From positions 248,001 through 312,000 of the forward strand of contig NZ_RQXX01000004.1 in the NCBI RefSeq assembly GCF_004011175.1: 64,000 nucleotides of DNA, read 5' to 3'. Shown here piece after piece: positions 1-9,280 of this stretch. Source of the stretch: Mesobaculum littorinae. GTDB lineage: Bacteria; Pseudomonadota; Alphaproteobacteria; Rhodobacterales; Rhodobacteraceae. Both the position numbers and the translations under genes were made by a program. Under the pieces are notes generated by a model. That model did no database searches, had not been told where the DNA came from, and worked only from the letters and a program-made list of their open reading frames with translations. The first letter of the stretch is position 1. Every line of letters starts with the position of its first letter.

Positions 1-2176
1 CCTGCGCCACGTCGCTGCGGGTGACGCCCGCGGTCTGCGCCCGGCCCTCGCTGTAAAGCGGCCGGATCGACATTTCGCGTTCGCGCCAGTCGGTGCGCAG
101 GTCGCGCAGCTGGTCGGTCGCCTCAAGCATCCGCGTCTCGGCCTCGGCGGCAAGCTTGCGCAGCACATCGGCGTCCGCCCCGGAAAACCGCACCGCCACC
201 GCCGCCCCGCCGCCCGGACCGAAGGCCAGCCGTTCGGTGCGGAACTCGCCCCCCGGCAGCGCCTGCCGCCCGAAGGCGTCGAGGTCGTCGCGCAGGCCCG
301 GGATCTGCTCCAGCGTTTCGGTGCGGATGATCAGGTGGCCATAGGTCGCCAGCTGTTCGTTCGGATCGTAAGTCAGCATGAACCGCGACGCGCCCCCGCC
401 GACGAAGGTCGAGACCGACACGACCTCGGGCCGGTCGGCCAGCCAGTCCTCGACCAGGCTCATATCGCTGGCGGTGCGGTCGATCTCGCCCCCCTGCGGA
501 AGCTGGTAGTGGACGTAGAAGAGCGGCGTGTTGCTGTCGGGGAAGAACTGCTGCTGCACCTGCCCGAAGCCCCAGTAGCACACGACCGTCACCGCGATCA
601 GCCCCGCCACCACAAGCCAGCGCAGCCGCAGCGCCAGACGCAGGGTGGCGGCATAGGCACGGAAGATCGGGCCGTCATAGGCGCCCTGCGCGCCCGCGGC
701 GCCACGCTTGAAGAAGTAGTGCGCCAGAAGCGGTGTGACCGTGACCGCCAGCAGCCACGACAGCATCAGCGAAATGCCGATCACGGCAAAGAGCGAGAAC
801 AGGAATTCGCCCGCCGCATCCGGCGACAGGCCGATGCCGGCAAAGGCCATGACACCGATGATCGTCGCACCAAGAAGCGGGATCTGCGTCTTGCCCGCCG
901 TGTCCTCGGCCGCCTCGCGCGAGGGTTTGCCCTGCGCCATGTCGCCCTGCATGCCCTCGGCGATGACGATGGCATTGTCGACCAGCATCCCCATCGCGAT
1001 GATCAGCGCACCCAGCGAGATGCGCTCCATCTCGATCCCGAAGAGCGCCATGAAGAAGAGCGTGCCGACAACCGTCAGAAGCAGCGTGACCCCCACCACG
1101 ACGGCCGACCGCCACCCCATGAAGACCGCCAGAACCACGATCACGATGGCCACCGACATCGCGAGGTTCAGAAGGAAGGCATTGGACGCCTCCTCGACCA
1201 CGGTGTGCTGCTGGTAGACGGGGTTCAGGTCGACACCCACGGGGATTTCCGACTGCAGCTCGGCCAGACGGTCATCGACGCGCCGGCCCACATCGACGAT
1301 GTTGAGCCCCTCCTTGCCCGAGACGCCCAGCGTGAACGCCTCCTGCCCGTTGAAGCGGATGATCATCGACGGATCCTCGACCCGGCCACGGCTGACGCTG
1401 GCGAAATCGGTCAGGTCCACCACGTCGCCGCCGACGCCGATGGTGATGCCCCGGATCTCGTCCACCGTGCGCGAGCCCGAGGGCGCGTCGATGCGGATGC
1501 TCTGGCCCTGCTGGTCCAGGCTGCCCGCCGGCACCACGGCGGTGGATTCCGAGATCGCACCGGCGATCGCCTCGGGGTTCAGGCCGAGGTTGGTCAGGAT
1601 CGCCGGGTCGGGTTCGACAAAGATCGCCTCTTCCGGCAGGCCCGCCAGCGTGACGTCGGCCACGCCGTCGACGGCCAGGATCTCGCGCCGCAGGAAATCG
1701 GCGATGTCGTGCACCTCGTCATCCGAGAACCCCGGCGCGGTGACGGCGAAGAAGATGCCGTAGACGTCGCCGAAGCTGTCGTTGACCAGCGACGTGCCCG
1801 CATCGGGCGGCAGGTCGGCCTGCGCATCGCCGACACGGGCGCGCAGGCGGTCCCAGACCTGCGGCAGCTCCGAGCCGTCGTAGGTGTCGGCGATCTGCAC
1901 GTTGATCCGGCTGAGCCCCGGCTTGTTGAACGATTCGAGCGTGTCGAGCTCGTCCATCTGCTGGATCGCGGATTCCAGCGGCTCGGACACCTCGCGCGCG
2001 ACCTCGGCGGCCGAAGCACCGGGATAGGGCGTCAGGATGATGGCGTTCTTGATGGTGAAGGACGGATCCTCCAGCCTGCCCATGGTCAGGAATCCCCAGA
2101 CCCCGCCAAGAAGGCAGACGAGCATCAGCATCCATGTCAGAAGCGACCGGTCGATCGCGGCGCGGGCGATGGGCAT
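1..2176 (-). CDS. RND efflux permease (AcrB/HAE1-like), 3' end beyond window
   Basis: Inner-membrane proton-driven pump subunit that exports drugs or other toxic compounds with the membrane fusion protein encoded just upstream. The frame starts MPIARAAIDRSLL and runs about 725 codons into the window edge without a stop, so the C-terminal third is missing. Seen: first transmembrane segment near residues 10-30, first periplasmic porter region, then the membrane block with GMLVDNAIVIAEG near residue 400 (proton-relay segment of TM4), and the start of the second porter half. The ATG lies 4 bases after the stop of the fusion protein, with GGGGA inside that gene as likely ribosome site, so the two are translationally coupled. 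Substrate cannot be read from sequence. Confidence 0.93.
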   Translation of the reverse strand, partial: MPIARAAIDRSLLTWMLMLVCLLGGVWGFLTMGRLEDPSFTIKNAIILTPYPGASAAEVAREVSEPLESAIQQMDELDTLESFNKPGLSRINVQIADTYDGSELPQVWDRLRARVGDAQADLPPDAGTSLVNDSFGDVYGIFFAVTAPGFSDDEVHDIADFLRREILAVDGVADVTLAGLPEEAIFVEPDPAILTNLGLNPEAIAGAISESTAVVPAGSLDQQGQSIRIDAPSGSRTVDEIRGITIGVGGDVVDLTDFASVSRGRVEDPSMIIRFNGQEAFTLGVSGKEGLNIVDVGRRVDDRLAELQSEIPVGVDLNPVYQQHTVVEEASNAFLLNLAMSVAIVIVVLAVFMGWRSAVVVGVTLLLTVVGTLFFMALFGIEMERISLGALIIAMGMLVDNAIVIAEGMQGDMAQGKPSREAAEDTAGKTQIPLLGATIIGVMAFAGIGLSPDAAGEFLFSLFAVIGISLMLSWLLAVTVTPLLAHYFFKRGAAGAQGAYDGPIFRAYAATLRLALRLRWLVVAGLIAVTVVCYWGFGQVQQQFFPDSNTPLFYVHYQLPQGGEIDRTASDMSLVEDWLADRPEVVSVSTFVGGGASRFMLTYDPNEQLATYGHLIIRTETLEQIPGLRDDLDAFGRQALPGGEFRTERLAFGPGGGAAVAVRFSGADADVLRKLAAEAETRMLEATDQLRDLRTDWREREMSIRPLYSEGRAQTAGVTRSDVAQ

Positions 2177-2180
2177 GGGC

Positions 2181-3281
2181 CTAGTCCCCGATGCCGGTAA
2201 AGCGGCGCACCGTCTGGCCGTCGCGCAGCTGCGCACCGCCGGCCAGCACCACCTCGGTGCCGGCGCCGGGGCCGCTGACGAGCGCGACACGGGCATCGTC
2301 GCGCACCTCGATCTCGACCGGTTCCCAGTGGACGGTGCCGGTGGCGCCCGCCGCGTCGTCGTCCGCGTCGAAGACCATCAGTCCCGGCCGGCGGTCGGGG
2401 TCGAAGACCAGCGCGGTTTCGGGCAGCACGATCTGCCGCGCCCCGCCGCCACGCGCGGCCTGGGCGGTGACGGTCACCGACGCGCCCGGCAACAGCCAGT
2501 CGGGCACCGCGCCCGTGAAGGCCAGCGTGATCTTGTAGGTCTGCGCGATATCGGCGGTCTCGGCCTCGAACTCGCGCAGGGTCAGGGGGAAGGTTTCGCC
2601 GTAGCCGGGGAAACGGCCAGTGAAGCTTACCCCCTGCCCGCCTTCCAGCGCGTTGCGGAACAGAATCTCGGGGACGTCGATATCGACCCGCAGCTCGGAC
2701 ATGTCGTGGATCCGCACCACCGGCTGGCCGGCGCTGACGGTGGTGAAGGTCGCCACCTCGCGGCGGGCAACCAGCGCGGGAAAGGTGGTCCGCAGCGTGG
2801 CGTCCTGCAGGTGATCGCGCGCCTCCTCCACCGCGACCTCGGCGAGGTCGACCTGGGTCTGCGCGTCCCGGATCGAGGTCTGGGTGACCGAGATGTCCGA
2901 CAGCTCTTCCAGCCGCGTCAGGTCGCGGCGGGCCTTGTCGAGGTTGACTTCGGCACGCGCGACCTCGCGCTCGAACGGGGTCTGGTCGAGCCGGGCGATC
3001 AGCGCGCCCTCTTCCAGCGGCCGCCCCTCGACCACCGGAAAGGCGGTGATCTGCCCGCCCACCTGAAAGGCCAGATCGACGGTTTCACGCGCCCGGACGC
3101 GGCCGAAGAAATCCCGTTCCAGCTGCGATTGCGCCGCCGACAGCACCATCAGCTTGGCCGGCCGGACGACCTCGCCTCCGGTCTCCTGCTGCGCCGTCGC
3201 GGCAGGCGCGGCGACCAGCAGCGACAGGATCAGCGGGAACGCCCCCCTCAGGAACGGAACCGGCGCGGCACGGTATCTCAT
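2181..3281 (-). CDS. RND efflux membrane fusion protein (HlyD/AcrA-like)
   Basis: Periplasmic adaptor linking the RND permease to an outer-membrane channel. 366 residues. The chosen ATG (MRYRAAPVPFLRG) has GGAGAG 5 bases upstream and opens a Sec signal peptide ending near AAPAATAQQ; a longer frame exists but has no ribosome site. Domains in order: barrel-sandwich hybrid half (FGRVRARETVDLAFQVGGQI), a coiled-coil hairpin about residues 95-160, second lipoyl half, beta-barrel, and membrane-proximal domain ending in a GQTV motif. First gene of the pump operon, divergent from the tetR-type gene and probably repressed through the palindromes at 3429-3459. Confidence 0.93.
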   Translation of the reverse strand: MRYRAAPVPFLRGAFPLILSLLVAAPAATAQQETGGEVVRPAKLMVLSAAQSQLERDFFGRVRARETVDLAFQVGGQITAFPVVEGRPLEEGALIARLDQTPFEREVARAEVNLDKARRDLTRLEELSDISVTQTSIRDAQTQVDLAEVAVEEARDHLQDATLRTTFPALVARREVATFTTVSAGQPVVRIHDMSELRVDIDVPEILFRNALEGGQGVSFTGRFPGYGETFPLTLREFEAETADIAQTYKITLAFTGAVPDWLLPGASVTVTAQAARGGGARQIVLPETALVFDPDRRPGLMVFDADDDAAGATGTVHWEPVEIEVRDDARVALVSGPGAGTEVVLAGGAQLRDGQTVRRFTGIGD

Positions 3282-3428
3282 GGATCTCTCCAACTTTTCC
3301 CGGCGACGGCCACGGCTGGGGCCGGGAGGCACCGGCGCCCCGCAGCCTGCGTCCGCTGGATGGGGGTGGGTCTATCGTGATCGGGCGCGGGAAAACGCCG
3401 GCTGGCCCTTCCCTCTCGGAACTTGGAA

Positions 3429-3459
3429 TGACATATCTGTCAGGATGACAAAAGTGTCA
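3429..3459. promoter_or_regulatory. Twin palindromic operators between tetR-type gene and efflux operon
   Basis: Two perfect inverted repeats of the form TGACA-N4-TGTCA, at 3429-3442 (spacer TATC) and 3446-3459 (spacer AAAG). Their centres are 17 bp apart. They sit in the divergent intergenic region, and the second covers the ATG of the regulator gene. This is the expected place and shape for a TetR-family homodimer site that represses both the pump and its own gene. Binding by the neighbouring regulator is inference. Confidence 0.75.
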
Positions 3460-4122
3460 ACTCAGGACCACAGGGTCAGCACCGGGTGCCGTCGCCGTGC
3501 CCGCACCCGCGCCACGTTGTTGCGCGCGGGATTGCAGGTCATGGCCAAGAAGGGCCCGGGCCAGACCTCGATCGACGACGTGATCCGTGCCGCGGGCGTG
3601 GCCCGTGGCACGTTCTACAAGTATTTCCGGTCGATTCCCGACCTGATCAACGCGCTGGGGCCCGCCGTTCTGGACGAAATCGTGATGGGTCAGGCGGACT
3701 GGGTCGGCCAGCTTGCGGACCCGGCCGAGCGCATCTGCGCCGGGCTCACGTCGGTCATCGCGCTGGTCGAATCGCATCCGGTCCTCGGCCACTTCATGGC
3801 CCGCTCGGGCTGGCCCGCCGCGGACCTGAGCGCCCACCTCATGCAGAAGATCGGCGGCGTCGTCGATCAGGGCATGGACGAGGGTCGCTTTGCCCCCATG
3901 CCCCGCAGTGTCGCGCTGGCGCTGATCGAAGGCGTCGTCCTGGGCAGCGTGCACGCGGTCGCGCAGGGCGCCAGCGCCCGGCCGATAGGCATAAGCGCGT
4001 CCGAGGTCATTCTGCGCGGCTTCGGCCTGCCCGCGGAAGAGGTCGCGCGGATCGCGGGCGCCCCTGTCACCGGGCCCGCCCCGCGGCAGGGCTACCTGCT
4101 GGGCGGCCTCGCCTCGGACTGA
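3445..4122 (+). CDS. TetR-family regulator of the efflux operon
   Basis: Likely local repressor of the divergent RND pump. 225 residues from the ATG. The N-terminal helix-turn-helix is clear (SIDDVIRAAG, GVARGTFYKYF, about residues 35-55); the C-terminal ligand domain is poorly conserved, as usual. Start choice is uncertain: the ATG at 3445 has no spaced ribosome site, whereas GTG at 3454 has AGGA 8 bases upstream, and both lie inside the operator pair, so repressor binding would also cover the translation start region. The inducing ligand is unknown. Confidence 0.9.
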   Translation: MTKVSTQDHRVSTGCRRRARTRATLLRAGLQVMAKKGPGQTSIDDVIRAAGVARGTFYKYFRSIPDLINALGPAVLDEIVMGQADWVGQLADPAERICAGLTSVIALVESHPVLGHFMARSGWPAADLSAHLMQKIGGVVDQGMDEGRFAPMPRSVALALIEGVVLGSVHAVAQGASARPIGISASEVILRGFGLPAEEVARIAGAPVTGPAPRQGYLLGGLASD

Positions 4123-4280
4123 TCCCCCTTCGCGGCAGATCTTCCCCAAGCGCCCGGCCGCGCCCCCGGCCCCGACACGCGGGATAGCCCGCCCCGGCGA
4201 CAGCCCGGCCTTGCCCCGACCGTCAGCCCTGCCCCAAGGCGTGCCTGACCAGCCGCCAACGCCCTTGACAGGTCGCTTCC

Positions 4281-4310
4281 TGTATAACAGGTTGCAACAT
4301 ATGTCATACA
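4281..4310 (+). promoter_or_regulatory. Paired GntR (FadR-type) operator upstream of ABC importer operon
   Basis: Two 9-mers of the FadR-subfamily form TGT-N3-ACA: TGTATAACA at 4281-4289 and TGTCATACA at 4302-4310, centres 21 bp (two helical turns) apart; with flanks they form an 11-bp inverted repeat (CCTGTATAACA against TGTCATACAGG) with one mismatch. A TTGACA lies just upstream at 4265-4270 but I see no convincing -10. The same arrangement recurs at 12190-12219, so the GntR protein encoded at 12347 is the likely ligand-responsive repressor. Assignment is inference. Confidence 0.7.
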
Positions 4311-4343
4311 GGGCGCAGGACGCGCCCTGAGGGAGGAGGTGGC

Positions 4344-5369
4344 ATGCTACTCGACCGGCGACGGACGAACGCGCTTGTTGGACAGGGGGCGTCGATCCTG
4401 GTCACCCTGTTCGGCCTGCTGATCCTGACCTTCGTGATCGGGCGGATCATGCCGAACGATCCCGTGCGCGCCATCGTCGGCGAGGACGCCACCCGCGAGG
4501 TCTACGACCGCGTCTACCAGCAACTGGGCCTCGGCCGCCCGGTGTGGGAGCAGTTCCTTCTCTATATCCGGGACGTCGCGACGCTGGATTTCGGCACCTC
4601 GGTGCGCACCGGGCAGCCGGTCCTGACCGACATCCTGCGGGTGCTGCCCGCCACCATCGAACTGGCGACCTTCGCCATCCTCTTCGGCGCGCTGGTGGGC
4701 GTTCCGCTGGGGGTTCTGGCGGCGGTGAACAAGGACCGCTGGCAGGACCACGTGATCCGCGTCTTCTCTCTCATGGGGCATTCGATGCCGATCTTCTGGA
4801 CCGGGATGATCGGCCTTCTGGTGTTCTACGCCTGGCTTGGATGGGTCGGCGGATCGGGGCGGATGGACCAGTTCTACATCGGCCTCGTGCCCGAGCGGAC
4901 GAACTTTTTGCTGATCGACAGCCTGCTGGCGCGGCAATGGGACGTGTTCGCGAGCGCGCTCAACCACATCCTGCTGCCCGCGTCGCTGCTGGGATATTCG
5001 TCCTCGGCCTACATCACGCGGATGACGCGCAGCTTCATGCTGGACCAGATCAACCAGGAATATATCACCACCGCCCGGGTGAAGGGCCTGTCGACCCGCC
5101 AGACGATCTGGCGCCACGCCTTCGGCAACATTCGCGTGCAGCTCGTCACGATCGTCGCGCTGGCCTATGGCGCGCTGCTGGAAGGCGCGGTGCTGATCGA
5201 AACCGTCTTCGCCTGGCCCGGCTTCGGGTCCTACCTTACCGCCAACCTGCTGATCGGCGACATGAACGCGGTGATGACCTGCGTGCTCGTCGTGGGGGTG
5301 ATCTTCATCGCGCTGAACGTGCTGTCGGACATCCTCTACCGCGTCTTCGACCCCAGGACACGAGCATGA
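4344..5369 (+). CDS. ABC importer permease, Opp/Dpp type (DppB-like)
   Basis: First membrane subunit of a peptide/oligosaccharide-type ABC importer. 341 residues, usual size for the family. It has an N-terminal membrane segment (ILVTLFGLLILTFVIGRIMP), a periplasmic loop, and five further segments with the cytoplasmic coupling motif near ITTARVKGLSTRQTIWRHA (about residue 240). AGGAGGT sits 4 bases before the ATG. Its last bases overlap the next permease (ATGA). The operon (B, C, two ATPases, hydrolase) has no binding-protein gene of its own; the matching one is probably at 9345-10934. Substrate unknown; context suggests a sugar acid or an oligomer of one. Confidence 0.93.
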   Translation: MLLDRRRTNALVGQGASILVTLFGLLILTFVIGRIMPNDPVRAIVGEDATREVYDRVYQQLGLGRPVWEQFLLYIRDVATLDFGTSVRTGQPVLTDILRVLPATIELATFAILFGALVGVPLGVLAAVNKDRWQDHVIRVFSLMGHSMPIFWTGMIGLLVFYAWLGWVGGSGRMDQFYIGLVPERTNFLLIDSLLARQWDVFASALNHILLPASLLGYSSSAYITRMTRSFMLDQINQEYITTARVKGLSTRQTIWRHAFGNIRVQLVTIVALAYGALLEGAVLIETVFAWPGFGSYLTANLLIGDMNAVMTCVLVVGVIFIALNVLSDILYRVFDPRTRA

Positions 5370-6295
5370 TGACCGAAACCGCACCCCGCCCCGAAACCGA
5401 CACCGCGACCGCGACCGCCACCCCGCGCCGTCGACGCACCCCGCAGGCCCTGAAGACCGCCGGCACGCTGCTGCGGTTCCTGATGCGGCAGCCGCCCTCG
5501 GCCTTCGGGCTGGTCGTGCTGGCGCTGCTGGTCGGCACCGCGATCCTCGCCCCGGTCCTGGCCACGCACGACCCTTACGTCCAGAACCTGGGCGAAACGC
5601 TGCTTCCGCCCTCGGGGGCGCATTTCTTCGGCACTGACGAGCTGGGGCGCGACGTCTACAGCCGCCTCGTCCACGGGTCGCGGATCACGCTGACGATCAT
5701 CTTCCTGGTGACGATCGTGGTGGGGCCCATCGGTCTGGCCGTGGGCACCGCCGCGGGGTATTTCGGCGGCAAGGTCGATATCGTGCTGATGCGCGTGACG
5801 GACATCTTCCTGTCCTTCCCCTCGCTGATCCTGTCGCTTGCCTTCGTCGCCGCGCTGGGGCCCAGCCTGAACAACGCGATCATCGCCATCGCGCTGACCG
5901 CCTGGCCGCCCATCGCGCGGCTGGCGCGGGCCGAGACGCTGACCTTCCGCAAGGCCGACTACATCTCGGCCGCGCGGCTGCAGGGCGCGTCGCCCCTGCG
6001 GATCATCTGGCGGTCGATCGTGCCGATGTGCCTGCCCTCGGTGCTGATCCGGCTGACGCTGAACATGGCGACCGTGATCCTGACCGCCGCGGGGCTGGGA
6101 TTTCTGGGCTTGGGCGCGCAGCCGCCGCTGCCCGAATGGGGCGCGATGATCGCCACCGGGCGGCGCTACATGATCGACAGCTGGTGGCTGGTGACCTTCC
6201 CCGGCCTCGCCATCCTCGCCGTCAGCCTTGCCTTCAACCTGCTGGGCGACGGGCTGCGCGATGCGCTCGACCCGCGCCAGATGCACAAGAGGTAG
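5366..6295 (+). CDS. ABC importer permease, Opp/Dpp type (DppC-like)
   Basis: Second membrane subunit of the same importer. 309 residues. The start ATG overlaps the previous stop (ATGA). A cytoplasmic N-terminal tail rich in Thr and Arg (about 40 residues, including TATATATPRRRR) precedes the first membrane segment (FGLVVLALLVGTAILAPVLA). The DppC signature GTDELGRDVYSRLVHGSR is present near residue 95, and the coupling loop is at YISAARLQGASPLRIIWR. The Thr/Arg tail is longer than in many relatives; otherwise ordinary. Confidence 0.93.
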   Translation: MMTETAPRPETDTATATATPRRRRTPQALKTAGTLLRFLMRQPPSAFGLVVLALLVGTAILAPVLATHDPYVQNLGETLLPPSGAHFFGTDELGRDVYSRLVHGSRITLTIIFLVTIVVGPIGLAVGTAAGYFGGKVDIVLMRVTDIFLSFPSLILSLAFVAALGPSLNNAIIAIALTAWPPIARLARAETLTFRKADYISAARLQGASPLRIIWRSIVPMCLPSVLIRLTLNMATVILTAAGLGFLGLGAQPPLPEWGAMIATGRRYMIDSWWLVTFPGLAILAVSLAFNLLGDGLRDALDPRQMHKR

Positions 6296-6298
6296 CCC

Positions 6299-7138
6299 AT
6301 GACCGACCCCATCCTCGACGTCGCGGACCTGTCGGTGCGCTATCCCGGCGCCACCGCGCCCGCCGTGCGCAACGTCAGTTTCACGCTGGGCCGCGAACGG
6401 CTGGGGGTCGTGGGCGAATCCGGCTCGGGCAAGTCGACGCTGGGCCGGGCGCTGATGCGCCTGATGCCCGCCGCCGACATCACCGCCCGGCGCATGCAGT
6501 TCGAAGAGGTCGACCTGCTGGCGGCCCGCGAACGCCAGATGCTGAAGCTGCGGGGCCGGCGCATGTCGATGATCCTGCAGGACCCCAAGTTCTCGCTCAA
6601 CCCGATCCGGCGCTGCGGCGACCAGATCGCCGAGGCCTACCGCACGCATTTCCGCTGCTCGAAGGCGCAGGCCCACGACAAGGCGGTCGAGATGCTCGAC
6701 GCCGTCCAGATCCGTGAGCCCGAGCGGGTCTACCGCCTCTATCCGCACGAGGTCTCGGGCGGGATGGGCCAGCGGGTGATGATCGCGATGATGCTGCTGA
6801 CCGACCCCGACCTGGTGATCGCGGACGAACCGACCTCGGCGCTGGACGTGACGGTGCGGCTGCAGGTGCTGCGCATCCTCGACGACCTTGTGCGCGAAAA
6901 GGGGATCGGTCTGATCATGATCAGCCACGACCTGAACCTCGTGCGCAACTTCTGCGACCGGGTGCTGATCATGTATGCGGGGCGCGTGGTCGAAACGCTG
7001 AAGGCGCGCGATCTCGACCGCGCGCAGCATCCCTACACCCGCGGTCTTCTGGCCGCGCAGCCGCGCATCGCGGGCGACCGGGGCGACCTGCCGGTGCTGC
7101 AACGCGATCCCGCGTGGGAACAGGAGGCCCGCCCGTGA
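6299..7138 (+). CDS. ABC importer ATPase, DppD-like
   Basis: Nucleotide-binding subunit. 279 residues, shorter than the usual 320 or so for DppD, with the C-terminal oligopeptide region short. Walker A GESGSGKS near residue 40, a Q-loop (ILQDPKFSLNP), signature VSGGMGQR (the last motif is VSGGM rather than LSGGQ, as in many DppD proteins), Walker B LVIADEP and switch His in MISHDL. Begins 3 bases after the DppC stop and overlaps the next ATPase (GTGA). Pairs with the DppF-like subunit to form the heterodimer. Confidence 0.93.
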   Translation: MTDPILDVADLSVRYPGATAPAVRNVSFTLGRERLGVVGESGSGKSTLGRALMRLMPAADITARRMQFEEVDLLAARERQMLKLRGRRMSMILQDPKFSLNPIRRCGDQIAEAYRTHFRCSKAQAHDKAVEMLDAVQIREPERVYRLYPHEVSGGMGQRVMIAMMLLTDPDLVIADEPTSALDVTVRLQVLRILDDLVREKGIGLIMISHDLNLVRNFCDRVLIMYAGRVVETLKARDLDRAQHPYTRGLLAAQPRIAGDRGDLPVLQRDPAWEQEARP

Positions 7139-7881
7139 AACCCGTCGTGATCTCGGACCTCTCCGTCGCCTTCGGCGCCCTGCGCGTGCTGCATGATGTC
7201 AGCTTCGACGTGGCCGCGGGCGAATGCTTCGGCCTAGTGGGCGAGTCGGGGTCGGGCAAGTCCACGGTGCTGCGCTGCGCCTCGATGCTGTGGTCGAAAT
7301 GGACGGGCGAGGTGCGCATCGGCGACCGCTCGGTGCGCGAGATGTCGGCCGCCGACCGTTGCCGGACGTTGCAGATGGTGTTCCAGGACCCCTTCGGATC
7401 GCTGCATCCGCGGCATTCCATCCGCACCGTCCTGTCCGAGCCGCTGAAGATCCAGAACATCCCCGATCGCGACGACCGGATGGCGCAGGCGTTGTGCGAC
7501 GTCGGCCTGCCGGTCGATTTCCTAGACCGCTATCCGCATCAGCTGTCGGGCGGGCAGCGCCAGCGGGTCGCCATCGCCCGGGCGCTGATCGTCGAACCCG
7601 ACGTGCTGTTCCTGGACGAACCGACCTCGGCGCTCGACGTCAGCGTGCAGGCCGAGATCATCAACCTGCTGATGCGACTGCGCGGCGAAAAGGGCCTGAC
7701 CTACGTGATGGTCAGCCACGACCTGGCCGTGATCGACCACATGTGCGACCGCTTCGCCGTGATGCAGGCGGGCCGCGTGGTCGAGGTGCTTAACCGCGAG
7801 GCCATCGCCGGCAATGGCGCCACGCAGGCCTATGCGCGCGACCTGATCGACGCGAGCCTTGAATACGAACGCGCCCTCTGA
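7135..7881 (+). CDS. ABC importer ATPase, DppF-like
   Basis: Second nucleotide-binding subunit. 248 residues from the GTG at 7135, which overlaps the previous stop (GTGA) and has AGGAGG 7 bases upstream; an ATG 21 bases earlier is less likely. Walker A GESGSGKS, Q-loop (VFQDPFGSLHP), signature LSGGQRQR, Walker B VLFLDEP and switch His in MVSHDLAV are all present. It lacks most of the C-terminal peptide-transporter extension (typical DppF is about 320 residues). The following hydrolase frame overlaps its 3' end. Confidence 0.93.
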   Translation: MKPVVISDLSVAFGALRVLHDVSFDVAAGECFGLVGESGSGKSTVLRCASMLWSKWTGEVRIGDRSVREMSAADRCRTLQMVFQDPFGSLHPRHSIRTVLSEPLKIQNIPDRDDRMAQALCDVGLPVDFLDRYPHQLSGGQRQRVAIARALIVEPDVLFLDEPTSALDVSVQAEIINLLMRLRGEKGLTYVMVSHDLAVIDHMCDRFAVMQAGRVVEVLNREAIAGNGATQAYARDLIDASLEYERAL

Positions 7882-8953
7882 CCGGCCCGGCGACGGGTCC
7901 CATGGGGCGCCTGCCCCGGCGGGTCCTCCCGCCGCGGGGGACGCCACCGCCGCCGCTACCGGCCCACGCCCCGACGCGCTGCCCGACTACCTCGAGGCGC
8001 GGCGGCGGGCCCTGCCCTACGACCTGGGCTGGCGCCCGGACACCGACCCGGCGGCGTGGCGGGAGGGGTTGCGCGCGATCTGGCGCGACCTGTTGCCACC
8101 CATCGGCGCCACCGGCACCGCCGCGCCCGATGGCGCCGTGGCGCTGCGCCACGCAACGGGGGCCGTGGCGACTGGGCGGTTGACCCTGCCGCCGGGCCCC
8201 GGCCCGCATCCCGGCGTGGTGCTGTTTCACGAACATGGCGGGGCCTTCGCGACGGGCTGGGAAAAGCTGCACGACCACCCGGCCTCGGCCCGAACCCGGG
8301 CCGCCCTCTACGGGGGGCGCGCCGTGGCCCGGGCCTGCGCCGCCGCGGGAATGGCCACGCTGACCTGCGATGCGCCCTGCTTCGGGCGGCGGCAGGCCGG
8401 GGGGCACGCCGGGCAGCAGGCGCTGGCCGCAAGCGCCACCGCCCTGGGCTGGAGCCTCGCCGGCCTCGCCGCAGCCGAGGCGGCGGGCGCCGCGGACTGG
8501 CTGGCCGCCCACCCGCGCATCGCCCGCGTCGGCACCTTCGGCTTCTCGATGGGCGCCGTCGGCGCATGGAGCGCGGCGGCGCTCAGCCCCCGCGTCGCGG
8601 CGACGGCGGCCCTGGGCTGGATGGCCTGCCGGGCCGACCTGATGGCCCCGGGTCGCCCGCTTCTGGCGGGACACTCCGCCTGGCACTTCGTGCACCCGGG
8701 CCTGTCGCACCGCGCGGATTTTCCCGACCTTGCGGGGCTGGGCGCCGACCGCCCGATGTTCCTGCGATCCGGCCGCGGCGACCGCCACATGCCCGAGGTG
8801 AGCGTCGCGCAGGCATGGCACCGCATCGCCGCCATCGCCGCGGTCAGCGGGGCCCGCCCTCCCGACACCGCGTTCCACGACGCCGGTCACACCTGCCCGC
8901 CCGCCACGCTGGACGAGGCGGTGGCGTTCCTTGCCCATCACCTCGCGGCCTGA
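7859..8953 (+). CDS. alpha/beta hydrolase, dienelactone hydrolase-like
   Basis: Predicted cytoplasmic hydrolase of an ester or lactone. About 364 residues. The nucleophile elbow is GFSMGAVGAW (Ser near residue 226); an HE-HGG oxyanion-type segment (VVLFHEHGGAF) lies near residue 120 and the likely catalytic His in DAGHTCPP near the C-terminus; an acidic partner is probable in RSGRGDRH. The only plausible start in frame is TTG at 7859, inside the end of the ATPase gene and without a clear ribosome site, so the first 40 residues (Ala/Pro/Gly-rich) are uncertain. Last gene of the importer operon, so it may open a lactone or remove an ester from the imported compound. Confidence 0.82.
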   Translation: MNTNAPSDRPGDGSHGAPAPAGPPAAGDATAAATGPRPDALPDYLEARRRALPYDLGWRPDTDPAAWREGLRAIWRDLLPPIGATGTAAPDGAVALRHATGAVATGRLTLPPGPGPHPGVVLFHEHGGAFATGWEKLHDHPASARTRAALYGGRAVARACAAAGMATLTCDAPCFGRRQAGGHAGQQALAASATALGWSLAGLAAAEAAGAADWLAAHPRIARVGTFGFSMGAVGAWSAAALSPRVAATAALGWMACRADLMAPGRPLLAGHSAWHFVHPGLSHRADFPDLAGLGADRPMFLRSGRGDRHMPEVSVAQAWHRIAAIAAVSGARPPDTAFHDAGHTCPPATLDEAVAFLAHHLAA

Positions 8954-9280
8954 TCCCGAGGGAAGGAATCCCTGACCCCGTCATCGGGCTGCCCGGCCCT
9001 CGCCCTCACGGAACGGGGCAGCCCCCAAGGCGGGTCGCAGTCGCTGCTTCCCCGGGACCCGCGGACCCGGCCTGCGTCCACCCCGAGATCGTAGGGGTGC
9101 AGGGGCCAGGGCGCCCACGGGAGCAGCACCCGCTGCCTGTTCCGATCATCAGCACGGGAATCGTATCCCAATGAGGGCCTCTTACGGCGCCCGCAAGTCG
9201 CCCCCCGGAGTCCACCTGCCCCCCCCCCGGCGCCCTTCGGCCATCCACGCGGCCAGCCATCAAGGCGCATCCCCTCATGC
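8954..9280. other. Non-coding stretch between convergent operons
   Basis: About 330 bases between the hydrolase stop and the terminator of the opposing operon. I see no gene with codon structure or ribosome site, and no strong plus-strand terminator for the importer operon. Confidence 0.6.

Noticed and set aside
335-2200. Long plus-strand open frame of about 620 codons
   Set aside because: It is antisense to the RND permease, with Arg/His/Gln-rich composition and no family motifs; the minus strand encodes a complete set of RND motifs over the same bases.
5336-7102. Minus-strand open frame of nearly 590 codons
   Set aside because: Antisense to the permease and ATPase genes; composition typical of a shadow frame.
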